From Dokdonia sp. 4H-3-7-5 (GTDB lineage: Bacteria; Bacteroidota; Bacteroidia; Flavobacteriales; Flavobacteriaceae), in assembly GCF_000212355.1 (NCBI RefSeq), contig NC_015496.1, positions 3,256,001-3,320,000 on the forward strand: a DNA stretch of 64,000 bases, written 5' to 3'. Made by a program: the position numbers and the translations under genes. The notes beneath the pieces are model-generated. The model saw only the letters and a program-made list of their open reading frames with translations, was not told where the DNA came from and ran no database searches. Positions 53,897-63,400 of the stretch are shown one piece after another (position 1 is the stretch's first letter; each line of letters starts with the position of its first letter).

Positions 53897-54400
53897 ATGA
53901 GTAGAGGATTTGTAAAAGAAGATGACCAAGAAGAAACTCCTATAATTCCACCTAGAGCGGCACTGCCAGATGGTGTGATAAACTACGTCACAAGCCACGG
54001 ACTATCCCAACTTAAGGAAGAGCTCAGTACACTAGATACTAAAATCTCCACCCTAGATGAAACAGATGAGCGCGAGCGCAGACGAGCACTTGCAGTACTT
54101 AATGGAAAGCGCAACTTACTACTAGAACGCATACAGAGTGTAAGACTGCTTGATCATATAAAGGATGAGGGCGAGATACGTTTTGGCGCCACAGTCACGT
54201 ATACCATCGCTGGTATGCCTAAGCCCATTACCATCCAAATTGTGGGTGTAGATGAGGCCAGTGTTAAAGATAAAAAGATCGCCTTTACCGCTCCTATTGC
54301 TAGAGCACTTATCGGCAAGAGAATAGATGAAACAACTACATTTCAGCTGGGTAATGAGGAGAGGAAACTTACTATTAAAAATATAGTTTACACTGTTTAG
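53897..54400 (+). CDS. GreA/GreB-family transcription elongation factor
   Basis: The 167-residue protein starts MSRGFVKEDDQEETPIIPPR, as in GreB-type proteins of Bacteroidetes, then a coiled-coil region (HGLSQLKEELSTLDTKISTLDETDERERRRA, about 35-75) that in GreA/B inserts into the RNA polymerase channel with an acidic tip (DETDE), and an FKBP-like C-terminal domain with APIARALIGKRIDE (the SPLGRALLGK-type motif). It stimulates transcript cleavage in backtracked RNA polymerase. Confidence 0.9.
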   Translation: MSRGFVKEDDQEETPIIPPRAALPDGVINYVTSHGLSQLKEELSTLDTKISTLDETDERERRRALAVLNGKRNLLLERIQSVRLLDHIKDEGEIRFGATVTYTIAGMPKPITIQIVGVDEASVKDKKIAFTAPIARALIGKRIDETTTFQLGNEERKLTIKNIVYTV

Positions 54401-54408
54401 AAATAAAA

Positions 54409-54430
54409 TTACGCTTTCGCGAAAGCGTAA
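54409..54430. repeat. Palindrome copy, intergenic, extended form
   Basis: Perfect 22-bp version, 8 bp after the Gre-type stop codon. No T-run follows, so not a conventional terminator. Confidence 0.88.
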
Positions 54431-54509
54431 CAAATACGTTTAAAAACAAAATCGCATATCGTAACTTTATCATCAAAAATAAAGCTACTTAATCCCTAAT
54501 TTATCACCT

Positions 54510-55223
54510 ATGCAAACGATTCTATATAAAGCAAACACTCGAGGAAACGCAAACCACGGCTGGTTACAGAGTTTTCACACCTTTAGCTTTGCGAGTTACC
54601 ATAATCCAGAACGTATAAACTTTGGGGCGATGCGCGTGCTCAATGATGACACCGTAGCGGCCGGTAGAGGTTTTGATATGCACAGGCATCTTAATATGGA
54701 AATTGTATCTATCCCACTCTCTGGCGATCTAGAGCATAAAGATAGTATGGGTAACCAGACGGTGATACAGCAAGGTGACATCCAAGTGATGAGCGCCGGG
54801 ACGGGAATTGATCATAGTGAGTATAATAAAAATAAGGATCGTGAGGTACAGTTTTTACAAATTTGGATTATGCCTAACCAGCGACCAGTATCGCCTCGTT
54901 ATGACCAAATTAAAATAAACGAACACCACCTCAAAAATGAATTTGTGCAAATACTCTCACCAAATCAAGAAGATGAGGGTGTGTGGATTTACCAAAATGC
55001 TTGGTTTCATATGGGTGAGTTTACTCAAGAGCAAACGGTTGTACATAAAATTCATAAAGAAGAGAATGGCCTTTTTGTTTTTGTACTCGAAGGTAGCGCT
55101 CACGCCGCTGGCGAACTATTAGACAGACGTGATGCCATAGGAGTTTATGACATTGCCGAGCTAGAAATCACCGCACAGTCTGATTCAAAAATTTTACTTA
55201 TCGAGGTGCCTATGCAGTTTTAA
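54510..55223 (+). CDS. Pirin-family protein
   Basis: The 237-residue bicupin has the metal site GFDMHRHLNMEIVS with ligands His, His and Glu (third ligand pattern EH in GTGIDHSEYN), and RFGAMRVLNDDTV-like NFGAMRVLNDDTVAAGRGF. Pirins include quercetin 2,3-dioxygenases (YhhW-like) and transcription cofactors; the metal site is intact, so enzymatic activity is possible. Confidence 0.92.
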   Translation: MQTILYKANTRGNANHGWLQSFHTFSFASYHNPERINFGAMRVLNDDTVAAGRGFDMHRHLNMEIVSIPLSGDLEHKDSMGNQTVIQQGDIQVMSAGTGIDHSEYNKNKDREVQFLQIWIMPNQRPVSPRYDQIKINEHHLKNEFVQILSPNQEDEGVWIYQNAWFHMGEFTQEQTVVHKIHKEENGLFVFVLEGSAHAAGELLDRRDAIGVYDIAELEITAQSDSKILLIEVPMQF

Positions 55224-55243
55224 TAAATCAAACGTTCAAACCT

Positions 55244-56965
55244 ATGAGTAGTAAACCCATTTCAATTATCATTTGTTGTTTTATTTATTTTTTCAATTTA
55301 TCTACACTTGCTCAAAAAAATGAAACAAAAGAATTTCCTAAGCTTAGTGATACTATAACTTCAAAAGGGGCGTATAATAGAAATCCTATAGGCGAATATA
55401 ATGACGCATACTATCAGCTAGAAAGACTTAACGATAACATTGGGTTACCTCCAAATAAATTTAACTTTACTACACCTCAAGCTACACTTGAGCATTTTAT
55501 ATTGAGTTGTCGCGAAGAGAGATTTGAAGATGCTGCTTATGCTTTAAATCTCAATCTTTTTCCAAAAAACGTTACAAAGGAAGAAGCATCAATCCTAGCG
55601 GAAAAATTTTATTTTGTTATAAATCAAAGAATAGCTATTGACTGGGAAGGAATTTCAGATAGATTAGATGGTCAAGTTGACATCACTACATCAACCAATA
55701 AGAATATCTCTGGTACACCAAGACGAAGTGTAGTTTTTGGAGAAGTTGCCATAGAAAATAGAGATGTAGTACTACGACTTCAACGAGTCAAGCTTAAAGA
55801 TTGGGGAGCATTCTGGATAATAAGCGCAAATACTGTTGAGAATATCGAACCGCTATATGCACTTTATGGCCCGAGAAAATTAGACAGAATAATGCCTAAT
55901 TGGTCAAAAGTTGGTGTTTTAGGAATCCCTATTTGGAAAATTATTGGAACTATACTTTTAGCATTTTTAGGCTATATTCTTGGTTGTTTTATGTCTTTTA
56001 TAACTAGAAAATTATTTCTCAGTTCAAACAAACCATTACTCAAGTCCATCGCGACAAAAATGGCTAAACCAGCAGGTATTGTAATAGGTGTAATTTTCTT
56101 TTACCTAACATTAACGTATCTAATTTCCTTTTCTGGAAGTATGGCAAGTACCGTTTATGCTATATTATTAATCATTGTCATTACCTCTATTGCTTGGTTT
56201 TTAATGAGTTTTATAGATTACATTTTTGCTTATGTTACAGAAAATCGATTGGGCGATTCATCACTAGAAGAAAACAAGCATGCCCGAATGATGATGACTT
56301 ATATTTCTGTTGCAAGAAGAGTCTTGACAATAATTATAATAGTTGTGGCTATCACTGTAATTTTTTCGCAGTTTAGATCTCTGGAAAAACTAGGAATTTC
56401 CCTTCTGGCATCTGCTGGACTTATAACAATAATATTGGGTGTCGCAGCTCAAAATACTCTTGGAAATATTATCGCAGGAATACAGATTGCACTTACACAA
56501 CCCGCAAGTATAGGAGATACTATCAATATTGAGGACGAGTGGGGTTATGTAGAAGATATTAGATTTACTTATATGGTAGTGCGAACTTGGGACTCAAGAC
56601 GACTCATAATTCCATTAAAAGATGTTATTTCAAAACCTTTTGAAAATTGGTCTATGACCAATCCAAAACAGGTAAGACCAATTATCGTTTATGCAGATTA
56701 TCGTATTGATGTGCAAAAAGTAAGAGAGAAGTTTGCTCAACTTTTGATAGATTCTGAAGATTGGGATGAAGAGCACGAGCCTACTGTACAGGTTACTGGT
56801 GTAACAGAAAAATCTATTGAAATAAGAGCACTTTGCAGTGCAAAAGATGCTTCTACTACATGGGATTTGCATTGTAAACTAAGAGAACAGCTAGTACAGT
56901 TTGTGGCTTCACTTAATAGTGGAGAATATCTAGCCAAACAGCGTCATCAGATTGAGAAAGATTAA
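55244..56965 (+). CDS. MscS-type mechanosensitive channel
   Basis: The 573-residue protein has a signal peptide (about 1-24, STLAQ), a soluble periplasmic region (about 25-225), four membrane helices in about 235-375, then the pore-lining helix ISLLASAGLITIILGVAAQNTLGNIIAGIQIALTQPASIGDTI and the cytoplasmic MscS beta domain (EDEWGYVEDIRFTYMVVRTWDSRRLIIPLKDV). It opens under membrane tension to release solutes in hypo-osmotic shock. The extra periplasmic domain is larger than in E. coli MscS. Confidence 0.9.
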   Translation: MSSKPISIIICCFIYFFNLSTLAQKNETKEFPKLSDTITSKGAYNRNPIGEYNDAYYQLERLNDNIGLPPNKFNFTTPQATLEHFILSCREERFEDAAYALNLNLFPKNVTKEEASILAEKFYFVINQRIAIDWEGISDRLDGQVDITTSTNKNISGTPRRSVVFGEVAIENRDVVLRLQRVKLKDWGAFWIISANTVENIEPLYALYGPRKLDRIMPNWSKVGVLGIPIWKIIGTILLAFLGYILGCFMSFITRKLFLSSNKPLLKSIATKMAKPAGIVIGVIFFYLTLTYLISFSGSMASTVYAILLIIVITSIAWFLMSFIDYIFAYVTENRLGDSSLEENKHARMMMTYISVARRVLTIIIIVVAITVIFSQFRSLEKLGISLLASAGLITIILGVAAQNTLGNIIAGIQIALTQPASIGDTINIEDEWGYVEDIRFTYMVVRTWDSRRLIIPLKDVISKPFENWSMTNPKQVRPIIVYADYRIDVQKVREKFAQLLIDSEDWDEEHEPTVQVTGVTEKSIEIRALCSAKDASTTWDLHCKLREQLVQFVASLNSGEYLAKQRHQIEKD

Positions 56966-56989
56966 GTTGATTAAAATTATAATCATTAA

Positions 56990-57011
56990 TTACGCTTTCG
57001 CGAAAGCGTAA
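56990..57011. repeat. Palindrome copy, intergenic, extended form
   Basis: Perfect 22-bp version, 25 bp after the MscS-type gene. Confidence 0.88.
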
Positions 57012-57052
57012 CAAAACCCTGTTAAAAGCTACTTACATACAAACTTATATAA

Positions 57053-57370
57053 ATGATTATTACAACTACAAATAGTATACAAGGCAGAGAGATCACGCAA
57101 TACTTAGGTGTGATTACAGACTTCATCTATGCAAAGATTTACAATACTAAAGGACTCAGTTTTCGAGATTCACTTAATAGTGACAAGATTTATGAAAGTA
57201 GCGAAGAAGGTATAGATGCTGCCAAACAAGAAGTACTCAAGAAACTGGAGGCCAAAGCTACAGAAATGGGAGCTCACGCGATTGTGGGAGTTACAATGGA
57301 TGTAGAAGTTATAAATCAAGGTCTTAAGTTGGGAATTTCGGCAATGGGGACTGCGGTTGCGTTAAAGTAG
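57053..57370 (+). CDS. YbjQ/UPF0145-family protein
   Basis: The 105-residue protein of the YbjQ-like family has the N-terminal IITTTNSIQGREITQYLGVITDFIYA and C-terminal KLEAKATEMGAHAIVGVTMDVEVI, with the GAxAIVGV hallmark. Members form pentamers and are annotated as heavy-metal-binding, although function is not established. Confidence 0.9.
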   Translation: MIITTTNSIQGREITQYLGVITDFIYAKIYNTKGLSFRDSLNSDKIYESSEEGIDAAKQEVLKKLEAKATEMGAHAIVGVTMDVEVINQGLKLGISAMGTAVALK

Positions 57371-57548
57371 TGTCAAGGTAAAATGTGTCACATCAACTCT
57401 CAAGAATTACAACAGGCGCTATTTACTTGATTAGTGTCCAAGTGTAGCTGATGTTTCAAATCTTAAATATATCCCATTTAATATGATTTTAAGACGGCTG
57501 CTTTAACATATGGAGTACTTTCGCTCATACTAACCAACCAATTATATT

Positions 57549-58643
57549 TTGAAATTAAAGAGCTTTCTCCAGGGATTTGGCATTACTGCTGTTGTATTGA
57601 CATTATTACCACTCATTGCTATAGATTACTGGTGGATACGCGTATTTGATTTTCCGCATGCGCAGCTTACGGGGCTTACATTTATTGCTATTCTTACCTA
57701 CTTCATACGGTTTGATATAAAATATTACAAAGACTACCTCTTTGTAATTATTCTTATTTCCTGCTTTACATTTCAACTAGGCAAGATTTATGCCTACACG
57801 CCTTTTTCTTCGTATGAGGCAAAAGAAAGTACGATTACAGACGCTTCAAATACATTGAAAATTTACACAGCCAATGTTTTACAGAAGAATGAAGAGTACC
57901 AACTCTTACTCGACCAAATAGCCGAGAAAAATCCTGACATTGTACTGCTCATGGAGACTGACCAACTGTGGAAAAATGCCGTACACAAAACATTATCTGC
58001 AACTTACCCTTATAGTATGCTAGAACCTCTAGATAACACCTACGGGATGTTGCTATACTCTCGCTTACCTATGTCTCAAAACAAAATTAATCATCTTGTA
58101 GATAAAGAGATTCCATCTATGGAGGCGATTGTTACCTTGGAGAGCGGTAATCAATTTCAATTATTTGCCATCCACCCTACTCCACCTATGCCACAACATA
58201 ATCCTATGAGCTCAGACAGAGATACAGAGATGATGACTACGGCACTGCGCGTTTATAAAAGAAAAATGCCAGTGATTGTCATGGGGGATTTTAATGATGT
58301 TGCATGGTCTGAAACTACTTCACTCTTTAGAAAAACAAGCACATTACTTGACCCTCGCATAGGTCGTGGTTTCTATAATACTTTTAATGCAAAAAATGTA
58401 TTGATGAGGTGGCCACTTGACCATTTATTTACCTCAGAAGAGTTTAGAGTGAAAACTCTAGTGCGCACAAAAGATATCAAGTCTGACCATTTCCCGATGT
58501 ATACAGAGCTTACTTTTGAACCAGCGAAAGCAAAAGAACAAAAAGCAAATAAACCATCTCAGGAAATTTTAGATAGAGCACAGTCACAATTAAAAGAACA
58601 GCATCTACTCAATATGGAAATCCCTACAATTATAGGCTCTTAA
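57549..58643 (+). CDS. Membrane-anchored endonuclease/exonuclease/phosphatase-family hydrolase
   Basis: The 364-residue protein has a TTG start and three N-terminal membrane helices (about 8-90), then an EEP domain: KIYTANVLQKNEEY (Asn), VLLMETDQLW (catalytic Glu), HPTPPMPQHNP, VIVMGDFNDVAWS (Asp/Asn pair) and LDHLFTSEEF plus KSDHFPMYTEL (Asp-His). This order is that of YbhP/YafD-type phosphodiesterases. The substrate could be DNA, lipid or nucleotide phosphodiester. Cytoplasmic or periplasmic side not determined. Confidence 0.87.
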   Translation: MKLKSFLQGFGITAVVLTLLPLIAIDYWWIRVFDFPHAQLTGLTFIAILTYFIRFDIKYYKDYLFVIILISCFTFQLGKIYAYTPFSSYEAKESTITDASNTLKIYTANVLQKNEEYQLLLDQIAEKNPDIVLLMETDQLWKNAVHKTLSATYPYSMLEPLDNTYGMLLYSRLPMSQNKINHLVDKEIPSMEAIVTLESGNQFQLFAIHPTPPMPQHNPMSSDRDTEMMTTALRVYKRKMPVIVMGDFNDVAWSETTSLFRKTSTLLDPRIGRGFYNTFNAKNVLMRWPLDHLFTSEEFRVKTLVRTKDIKSDHFPMYTELTFEPAKAKEQKANKPSQEILDRAQSQLKEQHLLNMEIPTIIGS

Positions 58644-58677
58644 AGATTACCTATATTTATAGTCTAACTCACAATTC

Positions 58678-59775
58678 ATGCGCTTTATTCTATTAATATG
58701 TATTTGTTCTATAGGTATTATTTCTTGCAACAATACGCCAGATGCAAAGACTGTAACTCTTAAAAATTATATTAGGCATCAAGAGGATACTATAGGTTTT
58801 GCTCAATATTCATGGCAAATGGATAGTATAATCAGTAGAATAGATGACGCTGATAAACTGCCAAATTCTGAAACCTACAAAGCCGTAATATGCCCACATG
58901 ATGATTATGGATATGCCGGAGGTTTGTATTACAAAACGCTCTCTGGAATAAAAGCCAAAACAATTATTCTTGTGGGCGTAGCTCACAGAGCAAGAAATTT
59001 TGACTTACAAGATCGTATCATTTTTGGGAGTTATGATAGTTGGCAATCTCCGGATGGTCTCATTCCGGTAAGTAACCTAAGAGATAAACTGCTCACCAAA
59101 CTTAATAAAGAAACATACGTTGTACATGATTCTATGATGCAGTTAGAGCATTCTCTAGAAGCTATAACCCCTTTTTTGAAACGTAAAAACCCTGCTTTAG
59201 AAATCATACCCATGCTCGTTCCTTACAATACGTTCCAAAATATGAAGTCCTTTTCTGATGACATAGGAAGTGGTATTGCTGCCCTTATGAAGAAAGAGAA
59301 TCTTATATATGGTAAAGATATTGCTGTCGTGATTTCTAATGATGCTATACATTATGGCTCTGAAGGCTGGGGAGGCGGTAATCTTGCTCCCTTTGGCACA
59401 GACAATACAGGCACAGCTCAGGCTAGGCAGAAAGATCTTGATATTGTCAACGAGACACTCCAGGGAGAACTTACCATAAAAAGGGTTAAAAAGTTCAATG
59501 ACATCACCATTATGGAGGATGATTATAAGGCTTATAAATGGACTTGGTGTGGAAGATATTCCACTCCTTTTGGCTTACTGCTTGCAAATCGCATAGAGAA
59601 ACTTACGGCAACACCTAGTGAAGATGAACAATTTTCTAACCTTACTGGCACATTTATAGACTGGCGATCTAGTATACACAATCCCCATATTAAGGTTGAT
59701 GATTTACACATGGGACACACCGCACAGGCAGATAGCACGCACTGGGTGGCTTATGTAGGTATGTCTTATCAATAG
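58678..59775 (+). CDS. MEMO1/AmmeMemoRadiSam-B-like lipoprotein
   Basis: The 365-residue protein has a lipobox IISC (about Cys17) and a MEMO-type domain: AVICPHDDYGYAGGLYYKTL (usual PHAGYxYSG), VGVAHRARNF, and MQLEHSLEAITPFLKRKNP, with the conserved EHSLE. MEMO proteins resemble class III aromatic ring-opening dioxygenases and bacterial copies usually sit beside AMMECR1 and a radical SAM gene. Neither partner is here and this copy is exported. Activity unknown. Confidence 0.85.
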   Translation: MRFILLICICSIGIISCNNTPDAKTVTLKNYIRHQEDTIGFAQYSWQMDSIISRIDDADKLPNSETYKAVICPHDDYGYAGGLYYKTLSGIKAKTIILVGVAHRARNFDLQDRIIFGSYDSWQSPDGLIPVSNLRDKLLTKLNKETYVVHDSMMQLEHSLEAITPFLKRKNPALEIIPMLVPYNTFQNMKSFSDDIGSGIAALMKKENLIYGKDIAVVISNDAIHYGSEGWGGGNLAPFGTDNTGTAQARQKDLDIVNETLQGELTIKRVKKFNDITIMEDDYKAYKWTWCGRYSTPFGLLLANRIEKLTATPSEDEQFSNLTGTFIDWRSSIHNPHIKVDDLHMGHTAQADSTHWVAYVGMSYQ

Positions 59776-59810
59776 CTTTACAATTTCTCGATGATGTAAT
59801 TTGCTTTGTG

Positions 59811-59831
59811 TTACGCTTTCGCGAAAACGTA
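59811..59831. repeat. Palindrome copy, intergenic
   Basis: Extended form with one arm substitution (AACG for AGCG), between the MEMO-like gene and the 59923 gene. Confidence 0.8.
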
Positions 59832-59922
59832 CCTATCATCAATACTATCTTTAACATTAATTGTAACTATTTTAACCCGAGCTTAATACATAAAGGTTCA
59901 GCTATCTTGTATATTACTGATT

Positions 59923-60300
59923 ATGATATACTCAGATAAAATAGAAAACAAGAACAACGCTTTTTTAACAGAAACTATCGAATATCTAGAAAATAAGGGA
60001 TTCGAAAATATTAAGGCAGATGCTGAAGGTTACGAGACTCCTATTTCTTTTAAGAGGCAGGAAACCGGCAACTCTCTTACTCCAGATATCGTAGCCGAAA
60101 AACGCGGTATTAAATACTTTTTTGAAGTAAGTTTAAAAAGTTCGAAACCAAAATTATTAAAATCTAAGTGGTTACTTCTAGATACATTAACTAGAATGAA
60201 AGATTACCGCTTTAGAATCATAACAACCAAAGGACATCTTAGCTTTACAAGAGATATGATTGCAGATACTAATCTCAACAAAGATTTCATTCGCATATAA
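59923..60300 (+). CDS. Hypothetical protein with nuclease-fold-like motifs
   Basis: The 125-residue soluble protein contains LTPDIVAEKRGIKYFFEVSLKSSKPKLL: P-D at 54-55, beta strand, then E68 and downstream K72, a pattern like the PD-(D/E)xK fold, but the usual ExK is ExS here. The start (YSDKIENKNNAFLTETIEYLENKGF) is helical. Could be a restriction-like fold that has lost catalysis, or an unrelated small protein. Ends in a strong terminator. Confidence 0.6.
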   Translation: MIYSDKIENKNNAFLTETIEYLENKGFENIKADAEGYETPISFKRQETGNSLTPDIVAEKRGIKYFFEVSLKSSKPKLLKSKWLLLDTLTRMKDYRFRIITTKGHLSFTRDMIADTNLNKDFIRI

Positions 60301-60324
60301 ATATCAATACAGTACAATCACTTA

Positions 60325-60357
60325 AAGGGTCTTGCTTATATAAGCAAGACCCTTTTT
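60325..60357 (+). terminator. Intrinsic terminator
   Basis: Arms 60325-60338 and 60341-60354 (AAGGGTCTTGCTTA) pair perfectly, followed by T. Confidence 0.93.
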
Positions 60358-60430
60358 TATTAACATACTTTAATAGAACTATGGCAACTATTTAGCAGAA
60401 AAGAAATGTACATTGGAAAAAATATTTTCT

Positions 60431-63400
60431 GTGAATAAAAAATTACGCATTTTTAGTAAATCATTATCCTTATCTACGCTATCACTGCTATTTATAGCCT
60501 GCGCTGTCCATCGTGACAACTATAGAGATAAGGAAAATAGCATTTTTTTTGACTCCAATTCTAGAGAATACACGAGCATATTTTCTATAGCAAACGCTGG
60601 TGCAGCATTAAGTGGTCCAAACGACAAGCTGCTAGATGCGTTGACAGAGAATATTGTGTCATTTTCAAAGGAAGATGACTACCTCTTATTTTTAGGAGAT
60701 AATGTACACAATAGTAATCTAGAGGATAGCCGAGTAGCTTCTCAACTTGATGCACAATTGTCATTATCTAAGTCTTTCAAAGGAACTTCCTTATTTCTCA
60801 CTGGAGAACAAGAATGGAATGAGCGCGGTGTGGAAGGACTTGAAGATATTGAGACGTACATTGAAGACTTTTACAAGGAAGAAGACCACTTCTTACCTAA
60901 AAATGGTTGTCCGCTAGAGGTGATAAGCGTGAACGATGAGATAGAACTTATACTCATAAACTCACAATGGTATATTGAGGACTGGAGTAAAACGGATGGA
61001 ATTAATGACAAATGCGAATTAAAAACGCGCACTCAATTTAATGCATTACTTGCTAGCGAAATGCGTAAAGCACGTCACAAAACAGTGCTTATTGCTATGC
61101 ATCATCCTCTATACTCAAATGGAATATATGGAGGAGAAATCCCGTCAAGTGTAGTTTATAAGCCCACGTCAGAAAATGCATTTATACCACTTGCAGGGGC
61201 CTCATGGTCATTTTTAAGATCACAAGGAGGTCTATCAAAGCAAGACCGATATAATCCTCTTATGAACGAGTTAATGTCTACCATAGAACTAGCTGCGTTT
61301 GATGTTCCTAAAGTAATTATAGTTTCTGGTCATGAACGCTCTTTACAGTACATAGATCACGGAGCAATAAAACAAGTAATTTCGGGAACGGGAAGTAGTG
61401 TGAAACCTGCCCGTTTAAGCAAGAGAGGACTATTTACCTCAACAAAACCTGGATATACAGAAGTAAGAATTTATGAAGACAACTCGTCATCTGTTCACTT
61501 CTTTACTTTGCAAGACGGTGCGTTTAAAGAAGCCTTTAGCCAGAGAGCTTTTAAACAACCAGAACCTTATAACCTTGATTCACTTCCTACGGTATTTCCT
61601 AAAACGGTGAAGGCATCTGTGTATCCTGCAGAGGCTGTAAAGAAATCTGAGAAGTATGAAAAATTTTGGGGTAAACATTATCGATATGTATATGGAGTAG
61701 AAATTGAGGCACCCGTTGTACTACTCGATACCTTATATGGAGGACTTACTGTAGAAAGAGCCGGTGGTGGAAACCAGACTAATGGGTTACGTCTTGTAAC
61801 AAAAGACGATAAAGAATATAATATGCGAGCCATTGCAAAAGACCCTATCGCCTTTCTAAAATCTGCTGGGTATAATGACCTTGATGCAGATGATTATTTT
61901 GCTGGCACTGTTCCAGCAACTATTATTCAAGATTTTTATACGGCTGCACATCCTTATGGTGCTTTTGCCATTCCAAGATTAGCTGGTGCGATAAAATTAC
62001 CACATACACATCCTAAGTTATTCTATGTTCCAAAACAGAAAGCCCTAGGTGATTTTAATAAAGTACACGGTGATCAGTTATATATGATTGTAGAAAAACC
62101 TGATGGTGATTTTGATAAATCACATATGTTTAAATTTAGTAAAGAGGTAGAAAGTACTCAAGATCTTTTTAAAGAACTTAGAGAAGATGAGCAGCACAAA
62201 CTAGATGAGAGAACCTATATAAGAGCTCGTATTTTTGATATGCTCATAGGTGACTGGGATAGACATGAAGATCAATGGCGCTGGGCACAAAACCAAGTTG
62301 ACGAAGAGGAAGGTGTAACCATTTACAGTGCAGTACCTCGTGATCGAGATCAAGTCTTTGCAAAGTTTGACGGTGAGTTTTTAACTCGTATGCAAAGTAT
62401 AATGAGTGGCATGAGACAATTTGGAAATTATGGTCCAGATATTCCTTACATAGAACAATTTAGCGAGAGTGCAATTAATCTAGACCGCTCTGTGGTTTTA
62501 CGATCAAATAAGTCTGTATGGCTTGAAGAAGTCGCATACATCCAACAACATATTACACCAGACGTTATTTCAAAAGCATTTAGCGAAGCGCCAATGGAAA
62601 TTCAAGATAACATATGGAAAGGTATTCAGGCAGATTTACTAGCTCGTAAGGATCGCCTAGATGATATCGTAGATAGATACTACAATCATTTCCTTAAATT
62701 TCAAGTATTAAAAGGAACAGATAAAGACGACCATTTTGACATCACAAATCTTGATAATGGTGATGTGCACATAATGGGATATAGAATAAAAGATGGTGAA
62801 AAAGGCGCATTACTTTTTGACCGCACATTTTCATCAGAAACCACAAATGATATCTGGATTTATGGTCTTGATGACAAAGATATCTTTAATGTTCAAGGAT
62901 TATTAAAAAGTCCTATAAATATAGTCTTATCAGGAGGACTGGATAATGATAGTTATACTATTGAAGGAGGAAAAAATGTCACGCTCTATGACCAAAAATC
63001 TTCCAAAAATAATATCATAAATAAAGGAAAGGCAACTAGGCACATAGATGACATTTATGAGAATCGCATTTTTGATACAGAGCGTAGACCAGATAACGCA
63101 GGTAGCTTTGCACTTCAAACCTCTTATAACCCTGACGAAGGAATTACTCCAAGTTTTAAATTCAGTAAATCTACAATAGGCTTTGAAGGGAATCCGTTTA
63201 CAACAAAATTTGAATTAGATGCGCGCTATATTTCTCTTACGCAAGCCGCAGATGTAAGAATAGCTTGGCATAAAGCACACCTCTTCCACGATTGGAATTT
63301 TAAAGTTTTTGGACGAGCGACTACAGCAAATTTTACAGAGAACTTTTTTGGCTTAGGAAATAGTAGCACTAATGAGAGCAGATCATTTGATGATAATCGT

